From positions 8,165,477 through 8,229,476 of the forward strand of contig CM019238.1 in assembly GCA_009741485.1 (NCBI GenBank): DNA of 64,000 nucleotides. The letters are read 5' to 3'. A program made the translations under genes and the position numbers. Below the pieces are notes generated by a model. The model did not search any database and had not been told where the DNA came from. It saw only the letters and a list, made by a program, of their open reading frames with translations. Within the stretch, counting starts at the first letter, position 1. The number at the start of each line of letters is the position of its first letter. This DNA comes from Malurus cyaneus samueli (lineage: Eukaryota; Chordata; Aves; Passeriformes; Maluridae). Below, piece after piece: positions 11,677 to 25,100 of the stretch.

Positions 11677-12404
11677 TATAGCATTTTTCTCTTGATATAG
11701 CCATATATACTACCCTGAGATGAGAGACTCAGTGAGAATATGAAATTACTGTAAATAGTAATGGAAAATGAATGGCCTAATTGAATCTGTTTCCTCGTGG
11801 TGGTGGGTCTCTTCCCAGAACATTTCCTTTTGCTCGCCTCAGTGGAATGAGATGGTTGGAGACAGCAATTAGCAGCAGTTGATAAATGAAATGGTGTTTG
11901 CCACCTGGGAGAGAACGTTTCCTGAGTAATGGCCCTTTCCTCCAGGGAGGTTTGCACAATGATACCTCATGGCTGGGTTTGGAATACGCCTGGCAATGAT
12001 CAAACTTGGCTCGTGGCCACGAGAGGTGTCCCTGGTGGGTGAAGCTGCTGTTGGTGCTCTTGGCTCTCCTGCTTGAAGGGGGCACCTGCTAATTAACTCT
12101 CTTTAATTTGTGTGGATTGGGTGAGTACAGTGAGAACACTTAAGTGCTTTAAACATGACATTATTTTTAGCAGTGCCTGGTGCTGCTGTGACCCTGATGT
12201 TTCATTGATCTATTGTGGGCTGTTGGGGTCACCAAGGTGCTGGGAACTGTGCGTGGGAATGGCTGACTCGAGGGGCACACAGTTATTTTTTGCTCTTATT
12301 TGCAGGAATTTCCCCCTTTTTGCTCTCACTGGAAATATATTTTTTTTTAAATGTTGCAATGTAAAAGACACAGCATTTAATTTCCCGTCTTCCTAGTCCT
12401 CAAA
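11677..12404. other. Unique non-coding sequence
   Basis: No supported gene or repeat. Open frames on the minus strand (about 93 and 102 codons) overlap in different frames and have no recognisable similarity. A short T run lies near 12342. Confidence 0.6.
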
Positions 12405-12620
12405 CAATAGCATTTTTCAGTGCTGTTACTATGTAAATGGTTACCAAGTGAATAACTGCTCTCATAAATAGTCACAGGCAGAAATTGCTTTCACTGCATA
12501 TGCTAATAGATAGTGGGTCTTATTAGTAGGGCTTATTAATTGGTTTGGTGTCTTAATTAAATTGGTGTGCCAGTGAGTGGAAAAATAAATCCTTGTTAGG
12601 CCAGTGGATTCCTTTTTATA
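12405..12620. promoter_or_regulatory. Candidate TAAT-rich regulatory block (unverified)
   Basis: This AT-rich stretch contains GCTTATTAATTGG followed by the 8-bp palindrome TTAATTAA at 12553-12560, plus GCATATGCTAATAG and CATAAATAGTCAC words. Such clustering of homeodomain-type cores is typical of vertebrate developmental enhancers. There is no repeat similarity and no coding potential. The regulatory call is an inference from motif density, and chance clustering in AT-rich DNA is a real alternative. Confidence 0.3.
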
Positions 12621-13797
12621 TGTCCCAGTATTTTTTACATCCAGAAAACTTCAGAAAGAGTGACTGAGGCTCTAAAATTGCTGAGACTTTTCTCAGAGAC
12701 TGTACCAGAGAGAAATAAAGAAACAAAATTTTCATTTGGTTTCAGTTTTGGATGATTACTCTTTCCTAGTCTTACACATAAATAATTTTGGTCATCCTTG
12801 ACAACAGGGCCCAACTTGTGCCTTCAGAATCTTTGTGTTCCCCAGGCTGTTTCAGGTGCAGGGGAAGCACAAGGACCATGTTTGAGCCTTCTGTCACTGG
12901 AAGAAGAGTGTGGGTTGCTGCTGTTAGCTCTACGTGTGCTGTGATGGTTGGTTATTTCCAAGCAATGTAACATTCCTGTGGAAAATATTACAATAGTTTG
13001 ATGCCAGTGGTAACTTCTCTGGGGAAAAAAAGAGTGTTATTTATGTATCTGATACTACATATCCATTCCTGTGAATTAGGATATCGCTTGTGTCTGGAGT
13101 TATCAGCATCTCTGATAAGTTGGTTTTGACATATAATTCTGTGGTTTTTTTTCTTTCTCTCTTCCCCTCCTTTAAAAAAATATGCAAAACGTGCAGTTTT
13201 ACTGCAGTGTAAGCCAAAAGCATAATTCATGTTGCACACATATAATTTGATTTCAAAAGATTATCTCTAGTACTGGCAAAACATCAGTGAGCCAGGCTGC
13301 ACTGCGGTACAAAAATTGTACACTGAGATCATCTGGGGTGTTTGGGTGAAGTCAGCACCCATGTTTTAATACCAGGTTTTGTTTGTTTCTCTTTTTATTG
13401 TTTTGGTTTTGCTTTTCTGATGGGAAAAAGTAACATTTTGTACTTAATCTTTTCCTTAGCATTGACTTTTCTGTATTTTCCTGCTCCTGATGTGAGCTCT
13501 CACTGGTATGGATGGGAGGGAGCCTGTCTGAGGCCACCCCCAGCATGAAAGAATATTTCCCTCCTCTCCTTTGGTGTAACTCTGGGGCTTCTCTGTCCCT
13601 CTTACATTTGAAGGATTTTGCAGCCCGAGTTTCAGTCTGGGAAGCTTTGAGCAGACTGTGAGGATTGTATAATGGATTTGGATGGGGGTTGTGTGAGCCT
13701 TCAGTGAGGAAGGGCAGGAGGGATTTTCAGTCTGTGTCCTGTGGGATGACAGCAGGAGATGAACAATCTGCTGGACGGGGTGGAGGCTATGAAGATG
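12621..13797. other. Unique non-coding sequence
   Basis: No gene, RNA or repeat could be supported. A T-rich segment lies at about 13143-13180, and short overlapping open frames of no recognisable family occur on both strands. Confidence 0.6.
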
Positions 13798-14190
13798 ATA
13801 GAGGGAACTGAACATCTCTCAGGAGGGGGTGCTGGGCTGTTCAGGCTGGAAATGAGATGCCAGAGGGCACACAAATCTGTTAAATGTGGGTGTCAAGAGG
13901 ATGGGACCAGACCCTTTTCAGGGGTGCCCAGCACAGGACAAGAGACAATGGCAACAATGAAAACAAAGCTCCACCACCCGAATAGAGGAAAAACTTCTTC
14001 ATTGTGAGGGTGGCACATGGAACAGGCTGCTCAGAGAGGTTGTGGGGTCTCCTTCTCTGGAAATGTCCAAACCCCTCCTGGACAATGGGATTGTGTTCAG
14101 CCTGCTCTGGGTGATCCTCCTGCAGCAGCGGGGCTGGATTAGGGGGACTCCAGAGGGTCCCTTCCAAACCCAGCCATTCTGTGATTCTGT
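13798..14190 (+). mobile_element. CR1 LINE 3' fragment with intact terminus
   Basis: This is the longest and clearest CR1 copy in the window, in plus orientation. Diagnostic blocks appear in the order expected for the CR1 3' region: GAACATCTCTCAGGAGG, GGTGTCAAGAGGATGGGACC, GGTGCCCAGCACAGGACAAG, GAGGAAAAACTTCTTCATTG, GGCTGCTCAGAGAGGTTGTG and CCAGAGGGTCCCTTCC. The element ends with CATTCTGTGATTCTGT at 14175-14190, nearly two copies of the terminal 8-mer. It is 5'-truncated and contains no reverse transcriptase domain. Open frames crossing it on both strands are artefacts of the repeat. Its block order resembles a different CR1 subfamily from the copies at 49.4 and 58.2 kb. Confidence 0.95.
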
Positions 14191-17100
14191 CATCTCCTGT
14201 TTGTTTTTAACAACTATACTATTGCAAGAGGCAATGAAATGGATGCCAAGAGACAGAAAGTGAAATAGAAAAGGTTTGTGATCTGGTGGTGGCCTGGCTA
14301 AATATGGGATCATTTAACTCCTGCACTGCTGCACCCAGAACCTTTGGTAGAGGTCAGAGGACACTGAAGGCAGAGTCAAAGAGACTGGTGCTAAAGGGAA
14401 TAACTTTTCTTATTGTGACTTTATAAGAGTGGGAAGTCTCTCTGATAAAAGCTTTGCAGTCTCATTGAGGTCTTTGTTCACTGCTTGTTCCTGTGTGAGG
14501 ATGCAACTCCAAACACATAAAGCAGTTGAATTTCTCACCAAAGATTCAATGAGATGTACAGACTGGGTAACTTTTTATGCTCCTCAACTGATTCCTGATT
14601 AAAATGGAGTGTTGGCATCCTAATGGATATGAAATTCTGTCTCTTTCACTCTCTAGCATTCACTTCATGTTGGACTTTGAAAGAAATCTTATTTGTCAGT
14701 TTTTGAATCTGAGACTTGCAGCTGTAGAAAAACATTTGGATAGAAAACCTATTTTCTAAAATTTACTTAGGGTAAAATGGCCTTTTTTATTGTTTACTTC
14801 CTGCATTTCAAATAACTTTTGTTAAATCCCAGCTTGTGCACCTGTGTTGCTCCAGAAAACTGTCTCTTCAAATTCTCCAGACTGATTTGTCGTTTTCTTG
14901 CGTGCCAGAACCAGTTGTATCTCGGATGGCATTAAATCGCTGACATAACGTAATGCCTCATGACAGATGCAGCTGCACATCACTGAGCCTGAGAAACCAG
15001 GAGGGGAGCAGGGCCAGGCCTGGGGAAGGCTCCATATCTCCCATGCACAAGTTGTGCTTACAAGATTTTAAGTCTGGCTGGCAGATTGTTGGTTATCTTG
15101 GTTATCATTTTTATTCCTTTTTATTTATTTTTTCTTTGCAAGTATGAGAGAAGGTCACAGTCAGGGGAAGGCTGAGTGAGAGGAATCTTTCTACCTTTTT
15201 TTCCTCTCCATCTATATGCATTTCTGCCTCATGCCTCAGCTTCCTACCGTGCAGGGTTGGACAGAAGGTCTCCTTGAAATCGACTTTGCATGTTGACCAC
15301 AAGCAGCCTTAAAAATTCATTCAAAGTCTCTCTTGGCCCTTACTATCCTGACTTAATAAAATCAAAGAGCAACTAGTAGTCCTGTCAGATGAGAAGCTTA
15401 TACAGAAAAGTTGTTCTGGATAAAAGGGTTTACATGTCATCCAAAATTCTGCCACTTTACAATCTTGGGACTTGTGCTTTAAAAACAGAAGAGTAAAGTG
15501 ATAGTTCACCTTTGTGATCTCATCTGATTTTTCTGCACAGTAGAAGGGTTAGAGATTCCTCTGAGGGTTTCATTTGGTAGGCTTGCCTTGCCAAACACAG
15601 GGTCCTTGGAGTCACATCAAGGTAAGTGTGGTTAAGAAGAAGAAAAAAGAAAAAAAAGAAACATTCTTTACAAAAACATTGGTATTCCTTTAAATACTCC
15701 ATGTGTTTGCAATATCATTTGGTCTCTTTATAAGCTGGTCCATGGATTAATTCCCTCTCAGTGAACAGCTCTTAGCTCTGCTTTGGCCTTAAGAATTTCA
15801 ATTTTCTCCCTTTGGACCTAGTGGCTGTAGAAAGCACCTAGCAAAAAATTGCCTTTTTGAACATTATGAGTCAAATACTGAAAAACATGGGCTGTGTTAC
15901 TGTTGGCATTTCTATTGTTCTGCCTTCTGCATCATGAGGAAAACAAGGGGCAGAAGCTGTGTGTCTTCACAAATTGAGAAATGCATATGTCTGTGACACC
16001 ATTTACAGTCTGTTTGCTAAATCCTACAGTTGCTGCAGTTGGCAGGTGGATTCCTCTCCTTTTGGGTTTATTTGGTGCCTCGGACCCCGTGAGCCCCTGC
16101 CAGGCCAAGCTGGGCAGGGCTTTGCTGGGTGATGTTATGCACGGAGCAGTGTGAGCTTTTCCAAGCTGAGCAGTTCATTGCAATCTCTCCCTTGCCATTC
16201 TGGATTTCTGAAGCTCTCAGCTCTTCTCTCTCAGCTAATGAGGGGCTCTGTGTGGATTTGTCACGGTCACAGGCAGCTCCAGGGCGTGGGGGCTCACAAG
16301 TGGGGCTGCAAAGGGAGTGAGAGCTTCACTTGCAGTGTAGCTTGGCTTGATTTTGCAATCTGTATGAAAATGATGGTGTTTTAACACTGTGTGGAATGGG
16401 CCTGCCATTTCCTGGTAAAAATTGGCTGAAGGAAGACTATGGGCAGTAATAATAAGAGCTGGTGTGAGAGGGAAATAGAAAACTCAGTGTTCCGGCCAGC
16501 AGTTGGCAGCCTTAGGATTGAGGGTTTGGCTGGCTGTTTAATAACTTCTTTGCTTTAGGGGATAACATAGAAAGCATCTGTTGTTGAATTGAATAAGCTG
16601 TTGCATTTTAGGAGCAAACCTTGCCAAAATTTCCTCGAGGATGTCTGTGGCTGTCACTGCCTGCTGAGCAGCTCACCTGGTGCTGTGCACAGGGCCACAG
16701 GAGCCTCACAGTCCCTGTCCTGCAGCTCACTGTGCCTGGCTGGGCAGTGAAAACCAGAACAAAGCAAGCTGGGGAGGACAGAGTAGTTTGGAGAGTCCTG
16801 AAACAGCCATGACACTCATTTCTGCTTTGACAAAAAATGGAACGTGTATTCACGTAGCCTTTCCCTGTTTACTGACAGTAAATAACCCCTCTAAAAATCG
16901 ATGTGCTCAGACACAGCTGGAAGAAGATCCTGAGTAAGTCCAAGGGTGGCCATTTGTCTTGTTCTCCTATTATTTTTTTATTAAAGCAGTAGATTTTAGG
17001 TTTTATCAGTAGCTGTACCTAGGTATAATACAGCAATGTCCAGAGAGCTCAGAGCTCATCCCCCTCTTTGCTGATCCTACAATTACCCTTCTGTTTCAGC

Positions 17101-20100
17101 TTCTTTTCCCTCCAGCTTGTGCCAATCTCTATTCTTCATTCCATACATAAAACAACTTTAATAGCCTGACATGCTAATGCTGACTTAGCTTTTGCCATTT
17201 CTCATCCTCGTTTGAATACATAATGTCCCAGAATGATAATTGTTCTTATATTTTTATTTCTTATGGTGTTGTCTTTTCCTAATTTATGTCCCTCCTATTG
17301 CTGCACCAGTGTTCCTCACTGGCTCCTAGTTTAGAAAATTTGCTATAATTGCTTTGATTTCAGAGCACATCAAGGACACCAGTGTGCTCAGAGACACTTC
17401 CCCTCCTGCCCACCTGACTCACTCCAGACATATAAACATATTTAATTTTCTAGAAAGTTGCAAAAGCTTGGAGAGAGACTCAGAGAACTCAGTTTGGCAT
17501 AGCTAACAGAAAGCTCAAATAGACTTAGAGGGGATAGCTTAAGCTGAGCAACATTTACTTGGATTTGATTATGTTATATTTGAAAACACATGGTTCTTTT
17601 ATAGCTGGAAATTGTTTTGAGATTTGATTAGAGCTTTCAAGAGCCTCAAGTTTTTATTAAAGAGAGAGAAAAGAACTGAGAAAAAAATCTTGAATGTAAC
17701 CTTCTACTTGGTTGATGTGTCTGAGTGACACCTACAATAGCTTCATAAATAGGTATTTGCTTGGACTTTCGTCCTTTCCTGTCTCAGATGGATTTCTTCT
17801 TTCAGATTTGATTTTCCTACATTTTTAAGTGGCACTGACTGTGTCACCGAGAGAAGAATGTGCAAACTGTCTTAAGCACCACTCATCAGAGAGGTGGTCA
17901 GTCTCACACCTCTCTCTTCTTTTCTCCCAGCGGGGTCTAATTGCTGTAAAAAATAAATTAGTATCCTGAGTACAGGAACACCAGCTCAATAAGTGCATTG
18001 ATGTCAGCAAATGGCAGCCTTGCCTACCCTGCTGATATCAGTGATTATTCTCTTTATGCTTAAATATATTGTGCTGTGATTGCTTCCAGAGAACCCATTC
18101 TGGCCCAGCCCTCACTTCTGCAAAGACTAGAAACATCCTGAGCTGCCAGCATACTGTTTTCCTTTTAACTTTCCAAAACATGCAAGTGACAACTTATGTG
18201 CTGTAGTAACCAAGCTTGAGACTTGTCCAAGTCAAAATCCAAGCCTGAGGATGGAGTCAAAAGAGAGAACCAAAATGCTGAGGACTTGAGCAGAATGTGT
18301 GATCACCAGGACAAGATGACACCCTGTACCTTTTAACATCCATGTTTTTCAGAGCACCCTTATTTTTGTGTTTCATTGCTGCTGGGATGTGTATTAACCT
18401 ATATCCACCTATGAGCTGGAGAGCTGGATGGAAATAATGTGCAGAGACAAATAATAAGCTGTCACTTCTGATGTGGGAAACAAGCAACCATTTTGGGTTG
18501 AAATTTTAAGGAAACAGTTAAAAGACACTACTAGTTTTAGTTTAAGGGAAAACCAAAGAGGTCTGTCTTAAAACACCACAAAGAACACACACTGTCACCA
18601 GTTTTAAATAAGCCCATTTTTATTTACATGTGTGCTTGTTTATCTGCAGCAAAAGGCACAAATCAGTGGTTTGCATGCACAGTTTCCGTGCCTTATCCTT
18701 AGGATGGAATAAAACAACTTTTCTCCCCCTTTCACATTGCAGCCAACAGATAAAATACTGGCTCCATTACACCTGCAAGGGCAGCAACAGGCATCCTATT
18801 TCCTGGAGACAGCGGAACAAATGAATATTTTGGAAAATAGACTCCTTTAGCAACCTTCTGTGCCTCGCTGCAGATGTGTCTGGATGAGCAGAGTGCATCA
18901 GTTCATGACTTGTGGGTACAGAGGGTGCTCTGGGGACAGGCTGTGATGAAGACTGTGACACTGCTGATGTTTGTCACAGACCATTGTCACTGCACTCCTG
19001 GTCCCCTGTGAGCACTGTTTAGTGGGGTGTTGAGTCAGACTGGTGCTGAAGGTAAGAGCGTGCCAGTTTCTCATCTGGGCTTTTAGAATAAGCAATAAAG
19101 TTTCTTGTCTTATTTCCCAGCGCAGCACGTGTGTGTGCTCCAGCAGGCAGCCTCGGTGGTGATGGGCACCAGCTGCAGGGTAAATACCCACCGTGAATCA
19201 CTGCAATTAACTCCACAGGGAGCTCCTGCAGCTTCCCAGCACAATGGACCAGCTCTGCAGACGTTTTTTGAAGATCTTGGACCATAAAAGTGATGACAAT
19301 ACATGATGAGAACATGGGCAGCTGGTGAGCAGCAGAAGATGTTTTTGGGAAGGACAGGTCCTAGGGCTGTGCTGTGCCTTCACCTTCCTCAGAACAGAGA
19401 TGAGGAACCAGCATTTGGCTCTGAGTATTTGTGTGAAAAATGGATAAGGGAGGAAAGAGAGCAGCAAAAAAGCATCTTGTCAGTATGTATTAGTGATCTT
19501 TAATGTGTTTATGGTTAATAAGAGCCTTATGTCCTCCTCTCTGGCCCTCACTGAATGGCATCTCCACTACTGTGAAATCTGGGAATAAAAAGTACTTTGT
19601 CCTTTTGTCTGAGCTCAGGTTTATTTTAGGGGCTCTTTAATTTTGTTTGGGCTCACATATTTCACTCTTTAGACTGTTGAACTTTCTAAAAGTTTACCTT
19701 GCAGGAATACTTTGAAACACCTGCTTTGTACAGCTGTGTTTGAAACAAAATTTAATTTAAAATTTCCAGTGTAATTGTAAAAGTTGTTGGTGTGCCTTTA
19801 GGGCTGAGTGTAGTTATTCAGAAAGATTAGTAGTTCACAAGGTTATGTGCAAAGTAGGACTAACAAGATGCTGAGAAATAATGGTCTCATATGGGATTGG
19901 TTTCAGGTTGTAGAGCAATAGTTCAGAGATTTAATGCAGCTTAGATGTACTTGAAAATTATCCCTGTTTTTTAAATTCCTGACCTTGAAAATACCCTATG
20001 GGTGGTTCACAACTAAAAATCTAAACATCGATGTAATAAGAAAAATTGTGCAGATTTCTATTTTTCTTTGTTTTCTACCCTTATCATATGAAGTCTGATA

Positions 20101-22155
20101 TGATTTCAATGACAGGCATACAGGACAGCATTAGCACAGCAGATTTTTTAAAGAGATTAGATGAGAATTGGGCTGCCTTCTATAGAGCATTTCGCTTTAC
20201 TTCCCTCTCCTCTTTTCTTAAGAAATCTTTTTATCAGGTGTGAATGCTAACAATGTTGATATGGGGTGACAGTTTGACCAAACAACCATGGCAACAGGAA
20301 CTATTTTCCTTGTGATAAGAGCTAAGCTAAAGGTTATGTGTGTTACTGCATCTCTCAATCTGTTTGCTCTGCAGCACTGTGCCAGACAAAGGTAAGAATA
20401 TAGAAAGATACAGCCAGAATATGAATTTATTTAGAGGAAGCACGAAGTCCTGAACTCTGGTGAAAGCATAAATTGGATAATATTTATTTTCTAATAAACT
20501 ATATAAAAAGAAATATTATGAAATCTATGTTAAATTATTTGCTGCATTTTTCATTTGAAAATTTATTGAGTAATATCTGCTTAATCGTGCTCCCTTAGGA
20601 AAGGGAATAAAAATAAAATCCCAGAGACTCCTTTAAGAAAAACATTTGTTATTTTCTCTTTTCAGGAGCAATATTGGACTTTCATGGTTGACCTAGACAA
20701 TATTTAGTACTGACCTCAAGTCTTGTATGTGTATCCCCAAAGCTAAGGTGGCTTGAAAGACACAAACACAAGAGCCCCTCACTTTTCCCAGTGTGGACTA
20801 GAATGAAGTAAATAATTCCAAAAGTAATATTCATACCAAGTTGAAGCTGAAATAGCTTTCATATTAGTGCCTCACATCTGATAATCTAGGGTATTTCCCT
20901 ATTTTTTAGTCTTTATTAGATTATATTCAGATTTTTCTGCGTTTTCATAATAGGAGGATTATTTTATCTCCCAGGCAGAAGGTGGGTCTGTGTGAGGGGT
21001 CCCTGCTCTGAAATTGCCACAGCAGCAGCTCTGGGCCATTTAATAACTGAGGCTTCTCAATGCAACAAATAATAAATGGTGATGATAATTCACTGAAGCA
21101 GTTGGGGTTTTAGGCTGGAGAGATGCATTGAACTGGGTTCTTCAGTGCTGAATCAAACTCAATGCCCTGTGTTCGAACAAGCTTCCTGTTGGAGGAATTA
21201 ATATTTTAGAGGGACTTAGTCATTGTTCTGGAAAACTTTAATTTTCTTATTAGGCTTACTCAGGTTTTTAGGTCACCAGACTGAATCTCTGCAGCCTGAT
21301 AAAAGAATGAAAACAGTCTCTGAGCTCTGTGGGTAAAGGGAGAAAGAAAATGGCAAAACTCTGCTTGGTGACACACTGCTTGTGAGAGTGAATGACTGGA
21401 ATGGGATATAGTGGTAAGTAGTCAAAATTTTTCAAGTTCCGTTAGCTAGAAAAAAATCAAAATTAATGAAGTAATGAACCTGGATATTTTGACTCCCTTG
21501 TGGCTATGAGGGTGATTTTCAGTTTCTATGAATAGTCAGGCACAGGGTTTCAAAATGTTTATTTTTTTCCCAGAAGAAAAGCAAAATATGTGGACCCTTC
21601 AAATGACCTTCATTATTTAACTTAGGGCTGTTGTTCTATTTAGGAGCATTACAATTATGTCAAAATCCAAAGAACTGTGCCATTTGCACACTGCCAGAAT
21701 GACTAGCAATTTTTTTTGGCCTTATAATGTAAAATCCCCTGTGCCGTTTAAAGGGCTGTGGTGCCCTTTTGCAAAGTATTCTCAGTCTGTGTGATGGTAG
21801 GAGGGCAAGCTGTATTCATTAACACCCATTATTTAAATCCTTTAATGAGAATTCTCATTTTATACTGGTGTGGTTTGCTTCCAGAGCATGGATTTAGGTC
21901 AAGTAAAGGATGTGTCCACATAAATGTAGTTGCACACTGCAAACCAAGGTTTATTTTCCATCCAGTCTGTCATGTGCAAAGCGAGCAGGCACATCCTTAT
22001 AAAAAAGATTATGTTTAAAAAAGTTTTCTGCTTATTATTAAATCCAATCTAAGTGGGTTGTTTCAGTAGAGAGCACACAATCACATGTGCACCTTTACTT
22101 CTCTTCTGAATTCAGCTGTTTAACAAATATGATTGTGGCCAGAGTTACCTTTTGG
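14191..22155. other. Long unique non-coding stretch
   Basis: Nearly 8 kb without a supported gene or interspersed repeat. An A/G-rich simple tract is at 15635-15662. The 16.1-16.8 kb part is GC-richer, with several short overlapping frames on both strands, none recognised. The 19.0-19.5 kb part likewise holds stacked short frames on both strands. The rest is AT-rich with ordinary short runs. No tRNA-like promoter boxes or rRNA similarity were seen. Confidence 0.55.
15635..15662 (+). repeat. A/G simple tract
   Basis: A run of GAAGAAGAAAAAAG-type purines with only A and G. It is low complexity with no further structure. Confidence 0.8.
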
Positions 22156-22176
22156 TTTTTTTTTTTTTTTTTTTTT
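22156..22176 (+). repeat. Poly(T) run, 21 bases
   Basis: An uninterrupted run of T after TTTTGG. On the minus strand it would be a poly(A) run. No retroposon body could be recognised next to it. Confidence 0.95.
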
Positions 22177-25100
22177 AGGTACACTTCATGTAATCATCAG
22201 TACTTTAGTGATGGAAAGTAACTGCGGTGTGTACCTGCAGTAAATTGTGGGGGTGTCTGTTCTGTAGGATTAATTCTTGGAATAGCAACTGCCAGCCCAA
22301 ATCCTGATTTGTGCAGATGAAACTTGGTCACAGATGAGTTTGTGTCAGAAATTCCCGTGGTCTAAAACAACAAATGGTTGCTGTCATCAGTACAAGAACT
22401 TGAGGTTTCTAATAATCTCTTTTTTTTTCTTTTAGCTTCATATAAGAAAGAGCCGCTTTCAGCATTTCATAACTCCCTGTAATTACAGTAGTGATTATGA
22501 GAATATAGATATCTAATTAAAATCTGTGAAAACCGCAGTCAGTGAGAAATGAGAATTAGTTCCCCAAACTGCAAATTTCTCCCCAGTTTCAGAGCTACTT
22601 TTTCACAATGTGGCATTTTCTCTTGTTCATCACAATGACTCACCTCAATAGGCCATACTTTAAGAGGAATCTGAAAGAACATGAGACAGTTTTTGTTTGA
22701 GATGGAGAGGAAAGAGTTTGTTTTTTTTATTTTTTTATTAGTTTTCTGTTGCTTCAATGGTAGCAGTGCTCAAATCCACCATCCCAGCTGCAGCAGGAGA
22801 GCCCTGGTAGCTCTTTCAGCCACTGGTCAGCACAGAGTGTTGTTTCCAGCACTGATGTGTGACCTGCTGGTTCCATTCTGCTGGAGAACACGAGAGTTTT
22901 GAACTCCAGTGCCCAAGAAGGCTGAAAATCAGCTGAGCTTCCTCCCACTGCTGCTCCTGACAGCAGCTGGCAATGCTGGGGCCATGTGCTGGGCGGGAGG
23001 GAAGAGCTGCTGGTGCTGCACCCCAGCAAAGAAAAGGATAAGAACATCCTTCTGTCTGCCTCTGCTGTATTTTATTCCTAGCAAACCAATGTTATAATTT
23101 CCTGAACCCATCAGCTGTTTAGTTCTCGGAGCATCTTCTGTTCTCATTTATTTGGGGTTTGGACTGGGGGAAGCTCCTGTTTAGAGGAACAGCTTCAGAC
23201 ACGCAGCAGTCAAGTCACCAGAAATGGCGCAAAGAATACACAGCTTTGGCAGATGGCTGTTCCTAACCCTGCAGAGGCTGTTACCAGCACTGCTGGGCAG
23301 ATTCTCCCTGCCAGCTCCTGTGCTGGTGCCCTGTCCCCAGAGGCAGCTCCTGCTCCTCCTGCCTGTGCCAGGGCAGCTCTGGGTACATGGATATCCCTTC
23401 CTGCCTTTCCAGGAGCAGCTGTGCCCTGCTCTGCCAGTGCCACGTGTTCGTTCTCACTCTCTGAAGGAACACTTCCTTACCCTTTTCAATTTTCCTGCTG
23501 TAACCATAACCTCCTTTTAGAATGGTGGGAGAATTAGGGTCTCCCTTATTCTTAGTTACTGTCACTGGAGGCTATCTCACTTTTGTTCTTTTAAGATTAA
23601 CCAGGTTTTAGTAGCCTTTTCTTAAATGGAGACTTCACAGATGATATAACCCATTTTAGTTTCTTTTACAACGATTCTGTTACTTGTCTTGGAAACCCCC
23701 TAAGTAGCCATTATGAATGAGTAGAACAAAACAGAAAAAGATATTTGTTATGTATGAGCACTGTAATCAAATGGTGAGCCTTTGAACAATGCTTCAGACC
23801 CCTGTTTGCAGTCCAAATGTATTTGCCTTTCCAAGATGTGTTTATTTTTTCTTCCTGTAATGAAACTGCTGTCTTTCTGGGAAACATTTCACTTATTTGT
23901 GACATCCACTTTCATGTCTTCTCATTATTTGAAAACTATTTCACAATGTGGTAGAGACACAACATTTTAGCCATTTATTTCACTTAAAGTCTGAAGAAAT
24001 CCACGCTGATTTAACATTTATTTTTCTTCTCCTAAAATAAGAATTTTTATTTCATATGGGGTAAGTATGAGCACAAGTTTAAACTTTCCAGTCACTCTGT
24101 GAAGAATGGAGAAGAGCTTTTTGATTGCTCATAAGGAGAGAATGGCACTTAAGGCCTGAAGCTCTGTCCTCATTCACCACCTAATCATGGCAATAACTGG
24201 AACTCTGCGAGGAGTGAAACACAGCCTAAGCAGGGAGGACAATCACTGATATCATATGAGGAAGCTCAGATGTACAAAAAAGAGGTGCAGATGACTTCTG
24301 GAAATATTTTTGGGGGTAAATGTCACGACTTCTCTTTGGATAAACAAGAAAAAAAAGGTTTCTTGGGTGCTAGAAGTGAGGCTGGCAGTAGTAGGGTGCA
24401 GGGGCTGGCTCTTGTTGGGTTCTGAGCTTTCTTTTGCCTCAAATGTTTACTGGAGAGAGCTGAACCTGTCTAATTTTTGGAGTGTTTTGTTACATTTAGG
24501 CCAAATGTTGGTGGCAGTTTCAAGATTAACTTATAATATAGCTCATGTTAGCAGGTTCCACTTTCTGATTTGCAGTCCAGAAAATACCTGACTGCGCATC
24601 ATGGTAGGTCTTTGCCAATTTTTTTTTTCTTTATCCTATTTATTTTTAGCTTAACTGAGAACACAAATCCAAATTTGCTTTTTCTTTGAAGAAGCCGAAT
24701 GACAATTGTGTCTTGAATTTTTCTCTACTTATTTAAAGGAATATTCATTTTCAGATAGTACACATCAGATTTAATAAAGACAAAAACTCCCCAGTTAAAA
24801 TAAGGGTCAAATGAATGCCATGGTCATGACTTTGGCATTCCACCATGCTCACTCAAGGCTTTGTTGTCACCTCTGCTTCAATGAACTCATTAATGGTTTG
24901 TATAGATATAACTGGGGTGCAAATTCAGGACTCTATCTCAATGGAAAACTTTAAAACCATTTCCCACCTCCACCAACATCAGCATTCTGCAATTTTACCA
25001 GATAAGAGAGTTTTAACATAGGAAAATTGTTGTTACTTGTAACTGTGCTTTTATTCTAAAGTGTATTTCAATTATAGTGAGAGCCAGGAAATACAGTAAT

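Noticed and set aside
13759..14313. Several open frames on both strands around 13.8-14.3 kb
   Set aside because: They lie on the CR1 3' region, which is non-coding. The peptides are translations of repeat sequence.
21165..21185. GTGTTCGAACAAGC, resembling a tRNA B box
   Set aside because: It does not fit the GGTTCGANNCC pattern, and no A box or cloverleaf could be built around it.
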